A stretch of 64,000 nt of DNA from Corynebacterium sp. 74A (GCF_008930665.1 NZ_PQMG01000008.1:1-64000); one strand, 5' to 3'. Positions 27,389 through 37,671 are shown, counted from the stretch's first letter. A program made the numbers and translations. Notes: generated by a model not told the origin, from the letters alone.

Positions 27389-28387
27389 TTATTTCACCGG
27401 CAGGGCGCTGGCGAGATAGTCCGCGCCCACCAATTGCCCGTCTCGGAAGTCCAGCATCCACATCGAGCCCTTCTTCGCCTTAATCTCATCGATCGGCAGC
27501 TGGCCACGGGCCGCGGCCCAAGCCACCACATCGGGGATCCAGATGCCCTGGGAGCAGACCACAGAGATCGTGCCGCTGCGGGAAAGCTCCGAGATGGCGC
27601 TGTGGCAGTTCGTCATCTGCGAGAGCCAGGCATTGTCGCCGAAGAGCTCATTGACGGTGACATCCATGCCCAGCTCATCGGCCAGCGGGGCAATAGTGTC
27701 CTGGCAGCGATCAGGCTCGGCGGAATACAGCTGCTCTGGGCGGAAAGCGCTGAGCAAAGGCACCAGCATTTCCGCTTGTCGACGCCCTTTCTTATCCAAA
27801 GGCCGGATAGAGTCATCGCCCTGCCAATTCTTCCGCTGATAGGCCTTGGCGTGGCGCAGCAGAATGACGCGGGTATCCGGGGCAAGGCGAAGCCGTTTCT
27901 CGGCCTTGCGCAAGACATCTACATCCAGCTGGTAGGACAGCAGCGAGGCGGCGTCGTCAATGGACAGCCAGCGCAGCGTGTCCACCTCATCGTTGGCGCT
28001 GAACTCGCCGCCGATGACCTCGGCCAGCCAGTAATAGACCACCTTGGTGCGCTTGTGTACCGGATAGCTGACCTTGCCGATGAGCTTGTCCAGGCGCACC
28101 TCGTAGCCGGTTTCTTCCTCGATCTCACGGGCGGCAGTCACCGGCAGGGACTCGCCCGGGTCCAGCTTGCCCTTCGCCAAAGACCAGTCGTCATAGCGCG
28201 GGCGGTGAATCACCGCCACCTCGATCTCCTCGGGGCGGGAACGATCGCCGCGCCACAGCACCGCGCCCGCGGCGAGGGTCGGGCGGGTGATGTCCTTGCA
28301 GGGATTGGAAGGAATTTTTTGCAGTCGACCCGTGACGAGCACGTTGTTCTTGCGGTCTTTATCAGTTTCCTGCGCGTGAGAAGCCAT
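27389..28387 (-). CDS. mutT1: MutT1-type NUDIX hydrolase fused to a histidine-phosphatase domain
   Basis: The protein has 332 residues. The NUDIX box GKLDPGESLPVTAAREIEEE is at about residues 72-91. A phosphoglycerate-mutase-like domain starts near residue 170 with VILLRHAKAYQRK. The fusion is typical of actinobacterial MutT1, which hydrolyses 8-oxo-dGTP/8-oxo-GTP and diadenosine polyphosphates. ATG 28387 has TACAAT (28395-28400) 7 nt upstream, so it is probably leaderless with a promoter next to the selO 3' end, 24 bp away. Confidence 0.9.
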   Translation of the reverse strand: MASHAQETDKDRKNNVLVTGRLQKIPSNPCKDITRPTLAAGAVLWRGDRSRPEEIEVAVIHRPRYDDWSLAKGKLDPGESLPVTAAREIEEETGYEVRLDKLIGKVSYPVHKRTKVVYYWLAEVIGGEFSANDEVDTLRWLSIDDAASLLSYQLDVDVLRKAEKRLRLAPDTRVILLRHAKAYQRKNWQGDDSIRPLDKKGRRQAEMLVPLLSAFRPEQLYSAEPDRCQDTIAPLADELGMDVTVNELFGDNAWLSQMTNCHSAISELSRSGTISVVCSQGIWIPDVVAWAAARGQLPIDEIKAKKGSMWMLDFRDGQLVGADYLASALPVK

Positions 28388-28411
28388 AGCTGCAATTGTA
28401 GGACGGCTCTA

Positions 28412-29800
28412 TTAGGTACCGCAGTAGGTGGTGAAGTTCTCCGTCCACTCCGCAGGTGCCGGCCCGAGCAGCTCCGGGTAAGCGGCATCTGCATCGAAGG
28501 GGTGGCGCAGCGCGTTCAGCAGCGCCTCCCACAGCTCCCAGTGATCTTGGGCGGCCGCGCTGAGGGCGCGTTCCACCTCGTGGTTGCGGGGAATGACCAC
28601 CGGATTACGCCGCTGCGGATCCGGCTGAGAGTCCCGCCACGCCTGCCACAGAGGATCCGTCTGCTCTGCTGCGTAGTCCTCATCGAGGGTGGCGAAAAAC
28701 GTGGTGTGATCCGGCTGTTCGCGGCGCAGATAATCCAGGGCGAGAGCGACCACCTGCGGCGCCTGCGGCCGGCCATTGATGCCGAGTTTGGCGGCCCACA
28801 TCTCGGTGGCGATGGCCTCGAAGCGGCTGCCTTGGCTGCTGAGGACTTCTTGGGCTCGGGCGATGGCGGCCTGCGGGTCGGCGTCGATAAGCGGCAGCAG
28901 CACCTCGCCGAAGCGGGCCATGTTCCAGCCGAGGATCGCCGGCTGCTGGCCGTAGCGGTAGCGACCGGTGGTGTCGATGCTGGAGAAACACGCGTCCGTG
29001 GCGTGGGCGTCGAGGAAAGCACAGGGGCCGTAGTCGACGGTCTCGCCGCTGATCGTGGTGTTATCGGTGTTCATCACCCCGTGGATAAAACCCACGCCCA
29101 TCCACTGCGCCACGGTGTGCATCTGGGTGTTCATCACCTGCTCCAGCAAAGCCAGCGCCCCGCCGCCGGCATGTTCGGGATAGTGCCGCTGGAGGCAATA
29201 CTCGACCAGCTGGGCTAAGACATCCTCGGCGCCGAGTACCGTCGCCATCTGGAAGGTGCCCACGCGAATATGGGAGCTGGCTGCCCGCACAATCATCGCC
29301 CCGCGCTCAGGGCCACTACGCAGCACGCTGCGGCCGGTATCAATCACCGCGAGCACCCGTGTGGTTGGGATGCCGAGAGCGTGCATCGCCTCGGAGATCA
29401 GATACTCTCGCAGCATCGGCCCGCGCGCCCCATAGCCATCCGCGCCCCGCGAAAACGGGGTGGGCCCAGAGCCCTTGAGGTGAAGATCCACCAGCCCACT
29501 GGGCGTGTCAAGCTCGCCGAGCAGCAGTGCGCGACCATCGCCCAACTGCGGATTGAACTGGCCAAACTGGTGGCCCGCATAGCCCTGGGCCACCGGTTGG
29601 GTATAGCAGCCGCTGGCCCGCCCGCACAGAAAATCCAGCCCCGCATCCGTGCGCAGCCACTGCGGATCCAATCCCAGTTCCGCCGCGAGGGGTTCGTTGA
29701 GTTGCAGCAGCGAGGCATCGGGATATTCAGCTGCCTGCCACTCAAGGCAGAGATCGGGGAAGTTCTTGGCAAACTCGGCGCGCAAGACAGGACTAGACAT
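28412..29800 (-). CDS. selO: SelO/YdiU protein adenylyltransferase (pseudokinase fold)
   Basis: SelO transfers AMP to Ser/Thr/Tyr of target proteins and acts in redox stress. From ATG 29800 it has 462 residues. Conserved blocks are [52 protein letters not shown] and DYGPCAFLD. The C-terminus reads TTYCGT, with a near-terminal Cys as expected for the family (Sec in eukaryotes). The frame is open far upstream, but TACACT (29809-29814) lies 8 nt before 29800 and homology begins there. Confidence 0.9.
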   Translation of the reverse strand: MSSPVLRAEFAKNFPDLCLEWQAAEYPDASLLQLNEPLAAELGLDPQWLRTDAGLDFLCGRASGCYTQPVAQGYAGHQFGQFNPQLGDGRALLLGELDTPSGLVDLHLKGSGPTPFSRGADGYGARGPMLREYLISEAMHALGIPTTRVLAVIDTGRSVLRSGPERGAMIVRAASSHIRVGTFQMATVLGAEDVLAQLVEYCLQRHYPEHAGGGALALLEQVMNTQMHTVAQWMGVGFIHGVMNTDNTTISGETVDYGPCAFLDAHATDACFSSIDTTGRYRYGQQPAILGWNMARFGEVLLPLIDADPQAAIARAQEVLSSQGSRFEAIATEMWAAKLGINGRPQAPQVVALALDYLRREQPDHTTFFATLDEDYAAEQTDPLWQAWRDSQPDPQRRNPVVIPRNHEVERALSAAAQDHWELWEALLNALRHPFDADAAYPELLGPAPAEWTENFTTYCGT

Positions 29801-29957
29801 ACCGCCCCAGTGTACTGTGCACGGCTGCACGGCAATGCTCGGTAGACTCGCACGCAGATGCAGCACTGTCTGCGGCGACGCCACTGCGCGCCCGCTTCGG
29901 CACGGTGCAGCTACCACCGCAACGAGCAGATACCTCGGGAAGGACACAACAGGGTTC

Positions 29958-30956
29958 ATGGTCAACGTGACAGTGATGGGCGCAGGAAGCTGGGGCACCA
30001 CCCTAGCCAAGGTATTCGCCGATGCCGGAGCCACCGTGCGCCTCTGGGCGCGCCGGGAATCGGTGGCGAAATCCATACAGATCATGCGTGAGAACCTCGA
30101 CTACCTGCCTGGGCTCAGCGTGCCCCAGTCCGTGACCGCCACAGCCGATGCCGCCCGCGCCCTCGCCGGCGCCGATATCGTGGTCTTGGGCGTTCCCTCC
30201 CAAACACTGCGCGCCAATGTGGAGCAGTGGGTCGAGCTCATCCCGCGGGAGGCGATCGTCATCAGCCTCGCCAAGGGGGTGGAACACGGCAGCTTGATGC
30301 GGATGAGCGAGGTGATCGCCGAGGCTGGACGCATCGAGCCGGAGCGCATCGCCGTGCTCTCGGGGCCAAACCTGGCCCGCGAGGTGGCCATGGAACAGCC
30401 CGCTGCCACCGTGATCGCCTGCACCAACGAGGACAACGCCAAATACGCCCAGGCGGCCTGCTCGGCGCCCTACTTCCGGCCCTATACCAATACCGATGTG
30501 ATCGGCACCGAGCTCGGCGGGGCGTGCAAGAACGTCATTGCCTTGGCCTGCGGCATGGCCAATGGCAAAGGGCTAGGGGAGAACACCACCGCGAGCTTGA
30601 TCACGCGCGGCCTCGCCGAGATCGCCCGACTGGGCGTGGCGGTTGGGGCCGATAGTCGCACCTTTGCCGGGCTGGCAGGATTGGGCGATTTGGTCGCCAC
30701 CTGTAGCTCGCCGTTGTCTCGCAACCGCAGCTTCGGCGCCCGCCTCGGCCGAGGCGATTCGCTTGAGCAGGCCACCCACGCCACCTCGGGGCAGGTTGCC
30801 GAGGGCGTGACCTCCTCGGAGTCGGTGTTCCGCCTCGCCGAGCGGCATGGGGTGGACATGCCCATCACTCACGCCGTCTACATGGTGTGCCACGAGGGAA
30901 TGGATGTGGACACCATGGTGGGTGCGCTGATGGGACGTTCGAAGAAGTCCGAGTAG
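29958..30956 (+). CDS. gpsA: Glycerol-3-phosphate dehydrogenase [NAD(P)+]
   Basis: It reduces dihydroxyacetone phosphate to sn-glycerol 3-phosphate for phospholipid synthesis. The protein has 332 residues from ATG 29958. The nucleotide-binding motif is [19 protein letters not shown] (residues 5-23), and the catalytic Lys region is [26 protein letters not shown] about 15 nt upstream is the likely ribosome-binding site. ddl follows 141 bp downstream, as in C. glutamicum. Confidence 0.96.
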   Translation: MVNVTVMGAGSWGTTLAKVFADAGATVRLWARRESVAKSIQIMRENLDYLPGLSVPQSVTATADAARALAGADIVVLGVPSQTLRANVEQWVELIPREAIVISLAKGVEHGSLMRMSEVIAEAGRIEPERIAVLSGPNLAREVAMEQPAATVIACTNEDNAKYAQAACSAPYFRPYTNTDVIGTELGGACKNVIALACGMANGKGLGENTTASLITRGLAEIARLGVAVGADSRTFAGLAGLGDLVATCSSPLSRNRSFGARLGRGDSLEQATHATSGQVAEGVTSSESVFRLAERHGVDMPITHAVYMVCHEGMDVDTMVGALMGRSKKSE

Positions 30957-31097
30957 TACAATCGCAGCGGTTCGGCACCCACCCCGTTCACCGGTGTGCG
31001 ATGCAGTGCTGCGTGCCTGCGCCGCAGCAGGCGGACAGCCCCGCAACACAGCCCGTACCCACAGCCCGTCACTACAGCCGAGATATGAAAGACCGAG

Positions 31098-32210
31098 ATG
31101 ACTGCTCCTACCTCTTTTGCCAGCGATGCCACTGACACCCGTACCTCTGTTGCCGTCGTCTATGGCGGCCGCAGCTCCGAGCACTCGATTTCCTGTATCT
31201 CGGCCTCGGCGGTGATGAGCCACCTCAACGCCGAAACCTATCGCGTCGTGCCGGTGGGCATCACCCTCGAAGGCACCTGGGTGGTGGGGCAATCCGATCC
31301 TAAAAAGCTCCGCGCCGCCGGTCGCGAGTTACCCGTGGTGGAACACACCGAGGAGGTTCAGCTCTCGGTGGATCCCAACCGGCGCGGCGAGTTCCGCTAT
31401 AGCAGCGGCGAGCGCGCCGGGCAGCTCTATGATCGCGTGGATGTGATCGTGCCGGTACTGCACGGCAAGTTTGGTGAAGATGGCACCATCCAGGGTCTCT
31501 TTGAGCTCTCTGGGGTGCCCTATGTGGGCGCTGGGGTGCTGGCCTCGGCGGCCGGGATGGATAAGGAATACACGAAGAAACTCATGAGCGCCTCGGGGCT
31601 GCCCGTGGGGCGCGAGGTGGTGCTGCGGCAGCGCGGCGAGCTCAGCGTGGCAGAAAAGGAGCTACTGGGGCTGCCGGTGTTCGTCAAGCCGGCTCGCGGC
31701 GGTTCCTCGATCGGTATCTCCAAGGTGGAGTCTTGGGAGGAGTTCCCCGCGGCCTATCAGGCGGCGGTGGACTATGACGAAAAGGTGATCGTGGAGGCCG
31801 AGATCCGCGGCGCAGAGGTGGAGTGCGGCGTGCTGCAGTACCCCTCGGGCGAGGTGGTGGCTTCGGTTCCGGCGCAGCTCATCGGCACCGAGGACGGCGA
31901 TGAGGGCTTCTACGACTTCGACACCAAATACCTCGACAATGTGGTCTCTGCCGCGATCCCGGCGCCGCTCGGGGAGGAGACCACGGAGCTGATCCAGTCG
32001 CTGGCTGTGGAAACCTTCCACGCCCTGAATTGCACGGGCTTGGCGCGCGTCGATTTCTTCGTCACCGACTCCGGCCCGGTGCTCAACGAGATCAACACCA
32101 TGCCCGGTTTTACGCCGATCTCGATGTATCCCAAGGTTTTCGAAGCCTCTGGCGTGCCCTACGCTGAGCTGCTGGATATTGTGATTCAGCAGGCGCTTTC
32201 TCGCCGCTAG
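31098..32210 (+). CDS. ddl: D-alanine--D-alanine ligase
   Basis: It makes the D-Ala-D-Ala of peptidoglycan with ATP. The protein has 370 residues with an ATP-grasp fold. Motifs: YGGRSSEHSIS near residue 17, HGKFGEDGTIQGLFE, FVKPARGGSSIGISKV, and the metal site in LNEINTMPGFTPISMYP. GAAAGACCGAG precedes the ATG. A copy of the dispersed motif GCGCTTATCGACGC (32219 region) lies just after its stop. Confidence 0.96.
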   Translation: MTAPTSFASDATDTRTSVAVVYGGRSSEHSISCISASAVMSHLNAETYRVVPVGITLEGTWVVGQSDPKKLRAAGRELPVVEHTEEVQLSVDPNRRGEFRYSSGERAGQLYDRVDVIVPVLHGKFGEDGTIQGLFELSGVPYVGAGVLASAAGMDKEYTKKLMSASGLPVGREVVLRQRGELSVAEKELLGLPVFVKPARGGSSIGISKVESWEEFPAAYQAAVDYDEKVIVEAEIRGAEVECGVLQYPSGEVVASVPAQLIGTEDGDEGFYDFDTKYLDNVVSAAIPAPLGEETTELIQSLAVETFHALNCTGLARVDFFVTDSGPVLNEINTMPGFTPISMYPKVFEASGVPYAELLDIVIQQALSRR

Positions 32211-32261
32211 CTGCGGCGCTTATCGACGCTTATTCGCAGCCACTCATCCGCGGTGTAAGAT

Positions 32262-32400
32262 ACAAGTCGCTGCTGGGTCGAGCCCGCAGGGGAATCTGGT
32301 GCAACTCCAGAACTGACGCGCAACGGTAAGCCGCGCTTCGCTCTTACGGCGAGGATATGTGGACAAGTCCGAATGCCTGCCCTCGGCCAACGTTAAAGGC
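32262..32400 (+). ncRNA. Cobalamin riboswitch
   Basis: Conserved B12-riboswitch blocks are visible: GGGGAATCTGGTGCAACTCC (32289 region), then AACTGACGCGCAACGGTAAG (32311 region), and the B12-box-like AAGTCCGAATGCCTGCC (32365-32381). TAAGAT at 32256-32261 is a suitable -10, putting the RNA start near 32269. Downstream, GCTAGG and CCTAGC (about 32432 and 32482) could sequester the region before the GAAGGA ribosome-binding site at 32493, so control is more likely translational. It governs the three-gene importer that follows. Confidence 0.92.
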
Positions 32401-32510
32401 AGCTGAAAGAAAGTGTGTGAACCACTTGATGGCTAGGTTTTCGGCCTCGCGTGGGGAAGCGAGTATCTCGTATTCCTTAGGTCGCCTAGCAGTGAAGGAT
32501 TGTTGCTGGC

Positions 32511-33560
32511 GTGTCGATTTTTCGACGCAGCTACACGGCCCTAGTGGCCGTGCTGATGCTGCTCATTGCGGTCTCAGCCGTCGCTTCGGTGGCGGTGGGA
32601 TCGGTCACCATCCCGCTCGGTGATGTGGCTGCTGTGATGCAGTCGAAGCTGGGCCTGTCTTCGGCCACGGTGCCGGAGCAGTCGGTGGAGACCATTGTGT
32701 GGCAGCTGCGGACGCCGCGAGGCCTGCTTGCTCTCATCGTCGGCGCTGGGCTCGCGCTGGCCGGTGTGGCCATGCAGACTCTGGTGCGTAACCCTCTGGC
32801 TGATCCCTATCTGTTGGGCGTGTCCTCCGGCGCTAGCGTCGGCGCGACAGCCGTTATTACTCTAGGCATTTTCTCCTCATTAGGGGTGTGGGCACTTTCT
32901 GGCGGGGCGCTGATTGGTGCGCTCGTGGCCACTATGGCGGTGTATGGGATCACCTATGCGCAGGGCGGCATCACCCCCTTGCGGCTGATTCTCACCGGTG
33001 TCGTGCTCGCGAGCGCCTTTTCAGCCCTCGCCAGTTTTCTCGTGTTCATCGGTCCCGATCCGCGCGCCGCGCAATCGGTGATGTTTTGGATGCTGGGCTC
33101 TGTCGCAGGGGCGCAGTGGATCAAACTAGGCATCCCGGTGGTGGCGACGTTTCTGGCCGCTGTCATTCTCTTCGTCCTCGGTCCTCGTCTCGATGCCTTG
33201 GCATCGGGGGAGGATGTGGCCGCAAGCGTAGGAGTGGACGTCGATAAGCTCCGAGCATCTCTGTTCCTTCTCCAAGCGGTGCTCGTGGGCGTGCTCGTCG
33301 CGGTGTCCGGCGGGATCGGTTTTGTCGGTCTCGTGGTGCCGCACTTGGCACGCATGCTAGTGGGTCCAACGCATCGCAGGTTGGTGCCCATCGCCATGCT
33401 CGGTGGCGGGCTGTTTTTGCTCTGGGTGGATATGGCTTCGCGCGTTGTCGCAGGCGCGCAGGAAATTCCCCTCGGAGTAGTCACCGGCATTATTGGTGCG
33501 CCCTTGTTCCTGTTCATCATGGGCAGGTCGAGCTCGTATAGCTTCGCTAAGGAGGCCTAG
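32511..33560 (+). CDS. btuC: Cobalamin-type ABC transporter permease (FecCD/BtuC family)
   Basis: The protein has 349 residues with about nine or ten membrane segments. Family features include RTPRGLLALIVGAGLALAGV, LVRNPLADPYLLGVSSGASV, and the ATPase-coupling stretch GGIGFVGLVVPHLARMLVGP. The GTG start has GAAGGA about 12 nt upstream. The riboswitch upstream argues for B12 rather than iron-siderophore or haem as substrate. It is the first gene of permease-ATPase-binding protein. Confidence 0.88.
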   Translation: MSIFRRSYTALVAVLMLLIAVSAVASVAVGSVTIPLGDVAAVMQSKLGLSSATVPEQSVETIVWQLRTPRGLLALIVGAGLALAGVAMQTLVRNPLADPYLLGVSSGASVGATAVITLGIFSSLGVWALSGGALIGALVATMAVYGITYAQGGITPLRLILTGVVLASAFSALASFLVFIGPDPRAAQSVMFWMLGSVAGAQWIKLGIPVVATFLAAVILFVLGPRLDALASGEDVAASVGVDVDKLRASLFLLQAVLVGVLVAVSGGIGFVGLVVPHLARMLVGPTHRRLVPIAMLGGGLFLLWVDMASRVVAGAQEIPLGVVTGIIGAPLFLFIMGRSSSYSFAKEA

Positions 33561-33567
33561 AACTCTG

Positions 33568-34356
33568 ATGCGTAGTCTCCATCTCGAGCAGCTGGATTGT
33601 CTTATCGACGCCACCCCTATTCTCAGCAACGTCACCCTCAGCGTGGAGCCTGGCGCCATGGTCGCCATTGTTGGCCCTAATGGCGCCGGCAAAACGACAT
33701 TGCTGCGCAGCATCGCGGGTTTTCTCCCTTCCCGCGGCCAGGTGCGCATCGATGACACGCCGCTGGCGTCGTTGAGCGCGAAGCACAGGGGCCAGATGCT
33801 GGCCTATGTCGGCCAGGAAGAGACCGTGCCGGAGGGGCTCACCGTGCGCCAAACGGTGGCGCTGGGGCGTCTGCCGCACCAATCGGTGTGGCGGCCGCCG
33901 TCGGCTGTAGACCGCGAGGCCACCGAGAAAGCGATGCAGCGGGTGGGCGTGACCGATCTGGCCGAACGCACCTGCAATCAGCTCTCGGGAGGGCAGCGCA
34001 AGCGCGTGTTTATCGCTCGCGCCCTCGCCCAAGACACCGGTTTGATCCTGCTCGATGAACCCACCAATCACCTCGACGTGGAGCACCAGCTCAGCGTCTT
34101 GGAACTCATGCGCGCGACTCGCGCAACAATCATCTCCACGATCCACAACCTCGACCTGGCGCTCACGCATTTCGATATCTGCCTGGTGTTGCACAACGGC
34201 GAGGTTCTTGCCTGCGGCAGCCCCACCGAGGTGCTTAACGCGGCGCGGGTGCGCACGGTATTTGGCGTGGATTCGGTGATTGTGCGGCAGGGGCTGCGCC
34301 ACCCGCACCTCGTTGTCGATGGGGTACACACCCGTCCTGATTCCTCCAACCCATAG
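33568..34356 (+). CDS. btuD: Cobalamin-type ABC transporter ATPase
   Basis: The protein has 262 residues from ATG 33568. Walker A is GPNGAGKTT, the signature is QLSGGQRKR, and Walker B/D-loop is LILLDEPTNHLD. AAGGAGG (33549-33555) lies 12 nt upstream, inside the 3' end of the permease gene. The start codon sits inside a copy of the dispersed motif (TGATGCGTAGTC), and CTTATCGAC occurs at 33601-33609. Confidence 0.9.
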   Translation: MRSLHLEQLDCLIDATPILSNVTLSVEPGAMVAIVGPNGAGKTTLLRSIAGFLPSRGQVRIDDTPLASLSAKHRGQMLAYVGQEETVPEGLTVRQTVALGRLPHQSVWRPPSAVDREATEKAMQRVGVTDLAERTCNQLSGGQRKRVFIARALAQDTGLILLDEPTNHLDVEHQLSVLELMRATRATIISTIHNLDLALTHFDICLVLHNGEVLACGSPTEVLNAARVRTVFGVDSVIVRQGLRHPHLVVDGVHTRPDSSNP

Positions 34357-34371
34357 GATGCGTACAAACAC

Positions 34372-35442
34372 ATGTCACAGCCTTATCGCGTCGCGCTTGT
34401 CGCCGCCCTGAGCAGCGCCACTGTTCTTCTGAGCGCCTGCTCCGGCGGCGGCAGCGCCGAGAACCCCGCAGCACCCAACGATGCCACCGACCACTCCGGC
34501 GAGACGGTCACCGTCACCAACTGCGGCGAGGAGGTGAGCTTTCCGAAAAAGGCCGCCGGCCTGGCCAATGACGGCAACCTCATCGCGCTCAACCTGGCTC
34601 TCGATGCCCAAGATGAGCTGGTGGCGGTGTCCAGCCTGAACCGAGACCGCGACGTGCTTGTCGAAAAGTATGGCGAGAAGGTCAATAACTTAAAGGAGAT
34701 CAGCGAGGAGTATCCCTCCCTGGAACAAATCGTGGCCGCCTCCCCGCAGGTGTTTTACGGCGGCTGGGGCTATGGGCTGGGGGAGGATAAAAACATCACC
34801 CCCGACTCCCTGGCCACGCACGATATCTCCACCTATATCCTCACCGAGGCCTGCCGCCAGGAAGGATCGACGGCCCGCGGCGTGGAAAACCCGTGGGATG
34901 CGGTGCGCAGCGATCTGCGCAACGTCGGTGCGATCACCGGCCGTGAGGATAAGGCGGAAGACGTGATCGCCGATATGGATGCGCGTATCGAGGCGCTGAA
35001 TAACGCCCCGCAGGCAGAGAACAAGCCGGTGGTCTTCCTCTACGACTCCGGCACCGATGCGGTGTTTACCTCCGGCGCGAAGGGCGCTCCCGCAGAAATG
35101 GTGGCCGCTGCCGGTGCGGACTACGCAACAGACGATCTCGATGACACCTGGGTGGAGGTTGGCTGGGAAACCCTCGCCGACGCCCAGCCCGATGTGTTTG
35201 TCTTCGTCGACTATCCCGGCCAGAGCTTCGAGCAAAAGGTAGAGCAGCTGAAGAAGAACCCCGCCACCAAGGATCTCGAGGCGGTGCAGCAGGAACGCTT
35301 CATTAATCTGCCCTATGCGCTGTGGACCTCCGGGCCGCTCAATATCGACGGCGCCGAGCTCGTACGCAAGGGGCTAGAGGAGTATGGGCTGGTACCGGAA
35401 TCCGATATCCAGCCCAGCCTCAACGTCCGTATCGATTCCTAA
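34372..35442 (+). CDS. btuF: Cobalamin-type ABC transporter substrate-binding lipoprotein
   Basis: The protein has 356 residues. A signal peptide ends in the lipobox LLSAC (Cys23), followed by a Gly/Ser linker. The body is a periplasmic-binding-protein class III domain (VTNCGEEVSFPKKAAG ... SLEQIVAASPQVFYGGW). It follows the ATPase by 15 nt. Substrate assignment rests on the riboswitch at the head of the operon. Confidence 0.86.
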   Translation: MSQPYRVALVAALSSATVLLSACSGGGSAENPAAPNDATDHSGETVTVTNCGEEVSFPKKAAGLANDGNLIALNLALDAQDELVAVSSLNRDRDVLVEKYGEKVNNLKEISEEYPSLEQIVAASPQVFYGGWGYGLGEDKNITPDSLATHDISTYILTEACRQEGSTARGVENPWDAVRSDLRNVGAITGREDKAEDVIADMDARIEALNNAPQAENKPVVFLYDSGTDAVFTSGAKGAPAEMVAAAGADYATDDLDDTWVEVGWETLADAQPDVFVFVDYPGQSFEQKVEQLKKNPATKDLEAVQQERFINLPYALWTSGPLNIDGAELVRKGLEEYGLVPESDIQPSLNVRIDS

Positions 35443-35455
35443 AACAGGTGCCGGC

Positions 35456-36451
35456 CTAGCGGGCGACCGTGGCGGTGGTGTCGGTGATGACGTCTCCGAT
35501 ATCCACAAACACGGTCTGACCCACAGCTTGGGGCATGGCCACCGCAATAGCTACATCACGGCCCAGGGCGTACCACACGCCTTGGGTCGTTCCATTGGCC
35601 AACTGGGTGTCATTGAACCACGGGATGTCATTGATCTGCTGCAGCTGCTCGCCGGGCTCATAGCCGGCCGGCTCCGCCAGGCCGCAGCGGGTGACAATCG
35701 GCTCTAGGCCATCGTCGTCCGGCATCCACGCCACCGTGTTCTGCGGATCCTGTGGATAGCCGGCGGCGATCAGCTCCGAGCCCTTAACCAGACGGTAGGT
35801 GCCCGAGGAAGTCTCCAGCACGCTCGGCAGCGCCTGCTCATAGGCCGCACAGCGCGGATTGTCGGCATCGGGGGAGTCCAGCTGCGCCAAGGGGGCGGCA
35901 GCAGGGGACAAGCGCTCGCCCTGAATCGGTGCTAGGGCGGCGTCGAGATCCGCCACCGGGTTGGGGGCATCCCCCAAGGATTGAGCATCGGCGGTCACCG
36001 CCACCGTGGGGGTAGCACCCACGAGATACCAGGTTTGCATGGTCGAGCCGGTGGTGGCGTCTTTGACTCGCAACCACTCGCGGCCGGCAATATCCTCGGT
36101 GCGGGCTAGGGTGGTGTACTGGGCTGGGGGCTGCACACCGCAGCGCAAGGTGATGCGCTGATTATCGGTGCCCGACCACGCGAAGGCCCCGGCCGGTACC
36201 GGTTCCACGAGGCGCGCCTTTTTCAGGCCGTTGAGTGACTCCGGGAGAGCGTCGATAACCGCCGAGCACTCCGCTGAATCGGCCTGATCAGAGGGCAATT
36301 CAGACAGCGCTACGGGATCGCGGCCATCGCCGAAAAGCCACTTAGTGCCGACGAGCACCGCAATGGTGAGAAGAATCGAAAGCATTAGCGCGATAATGAT
36401 GGGACGCCGAGGAATATCAGAGGCGGGAGTCTCGGTACGGGAGCTGCTCAT
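35456..36451 (-). CDS. DUF3515 membrane-anchored protein
   Basis: The protein has 331 residues from ATG 36451 (MSSSRTETPAS...). There is one N-terminal membrane segment (about 17-37: PIIIALMLSILLTIAVLVG), then an extracytoplasmic part with two similar halves, each with paired Cys (SAECSAVIDALPESLNG / LRCGVQPPAQY and NPRCAAYEQALPSVLE / TRCGLAEPAGYE). The function is unknown. DUF3515 proteins lie between ddl and thiL in many actinobacteria, suggesting a cell-envelope link. TAGAGT (36460-36465), 8 nt before the ATG, suggests a leaderless mRNA. Confidence 0.85.
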   Translation of the reverse strand: MSSSRTETPASDIPRRPIIIALMLSILLTIAVLVGTKWLFGDGRDPVALSELPSDQADSAECSAVIDALPESLNGLKKARLVEPVPAGAFAWSGTDNQRITLRCGVQPPAQYTTLARTEDIAGREWLRVKDATTGSTMQTWYLVGATPTVAVTADAQSLGDAPNPVADLDAALAPIQGERLSPAAAPLAQLDSPDADNPRCAAYEQALPSVLETSSGTYRLVKGSELIAAGYPQDPQNTVAWMPDDDGLEPIVTRCGLAEPAGYEPGEQLQQINDIPWFNDTQLANGTTQGVWYALGRDVAIAVAMPQAVGQTVFVDIGDVITDTTATVAR

Positions 36452-36609
36452 AGCCACAAACTCTACCCGCAGCCCGTCGCGGCTGAGCATCGGATAGCAT
36501 CAAATGCGGCGCCCTTACGCCCGCGGGGCGGGACACCGACGAGTCGCGCAGCGTGCAGCGGCGGCGCCACGGATGAACACCCACACAACGAGGACGGTGG
36601 CATAACACG

Positions 36610-37620
36610 ATGCCCGTGACCTTTCCCACCCGCTACGGCGGGCCAACACTCGCCGACCTAGGAGAAAAAGGCGCGATCGCGGCGATCCTGCGCGCCGCGC
36701 CCTCGGCCCGCAATGGCGATGACGCCGCAGTGCTCGGCCACCCCGTACCCAATACCCGCACCGTAGTCACCACCGACATGCTGGTGGGCAACCGGCATTT
36801 TCGGCTCGACTGGTCCAGCGCCCACGATATTGGCCGCAAAGCGATCGTGGCGAACTTCGCCGATATCGAAGCCATGGGGGCGCGTCCCGTCGCCGCACTG
36901 CTGGCACTCGGCGCCCCCGCCGTCACCCCGGTGAGCTTCGTGGAAGAACTCGCCCACGGCATCGCCGAGGAAGCCGCCAAGCACAACGCCGAACTCGTCG
37001 GCGGCGATCTCGTGGAATCCGAGGAACTGATTATCTCCATCACCGCCACTGGGCAGCTCGGCGGCAATCTGCCCGCCACCACGCTATCCAAGGCGCGCGT
37101 CGGGCAGAAAGTAGTGGCCTCGGGAGCCCTCGGGGAATCCGCCGCCGGGCTCGCCCTCCTCTCCGAGCTCGGCCCCGCTGGGATCCCGGATGAGTTTCGC
37201 CACCTAGTGCGCTCCCACTGCGCCCCAGAACTGCAGCCCAAACGCGGGGTGATCGCCCGCGCCACCGGGGCCACCGCGATGACCGATACCTCCGATAGCC
37301 TCTACACCGACTGCCACGCCATCGCCTATCACTCGGGCGTCGGCATCAACCTCTTCGGCGCCGCCATCGCGCCGAGCGCCACCATGCGCCGCGCCGCAAA
37401 ACTCCTCGACCGCGACCCCTGGGAATGGGTACTCGGCGGGGGAGAAGACCACGCCATCATCGCCACCACCGCCGGCGAAGCCCCGAGTGGATTCCGCGTG
37501 ATCGGCGAAGTCGTGCGCGGCCGCGCTCCCTATCCCGTCACCGTCGATGGCGAGCCTGCCCGCTTTGCCGATGGCTGGAGTACCTTTTCCAGCAGACCCG
37601 CAGACCGGCACAGCCCCTAA
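36610..37620 (+). CDS. thiL: Thiamine-monophosphate kinase
   Basis: It phosphorylates thiamine monophosphate to the active diphosphate. The protein has 336 residues of the PurM/ThiL fold. Motifs: NGDDAAVLGHP near residue 36, TTDMLVGNRHFRLDW, DIGRKAIVANFADIEAMGA, and the C-terminal VLGGGEDHAIIATT. It heads a plus-strand run thiL-ung-DAK2-recG-biotinyl-rsmD-coaD with short gaps. Confidence 0.94.
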   Translation: MPVTFPTRYGGPTLADLGEKGAIAAILRAAPSARNGDDAAVLGHPVPNTRTVVTTDMLVGNRHFRLDWSSAHDIGRKAIVANFADIEAMGARPVAALLALGAPAVTPVSFVEELAHGIAEEAAKHNAELVGGDLVESEELIISITATGQLGGNLPATTLSKARVGQKVVASGALGESAAGLALLSELGPAGIPDEFRHLVRSHCAPELQPKRGVIARATGATAMTDTSDSLYTDCHAIAYHSGVGINLFGAAIAPSATMRRAAKLLDRDPWEWVLGGGEDHAIIATTAGEAPSGFRVIGEVVRGRAPYPVTVDGEPARFADGWSTFSSRPADRHSP

Positions 37621-37671
37621 GCCATCCCGGCCCATCCACACCGCATCCACCACGACGTTAAAGGCACCGCC

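Noticed and set aside
27227..29218. 663-residue plus-strand open frame opposite mutT1 and selO
   Set aside because: Both minus-strand genes are unmistakable; the plus frame crosses their junction and has no recognisable domain.
36491..36609. TPP riboswitch upstream of thiL
   Set aside because: No TPP aptamer motif (CUGAGA with ACCUGA-like blocks) is present in the gap.
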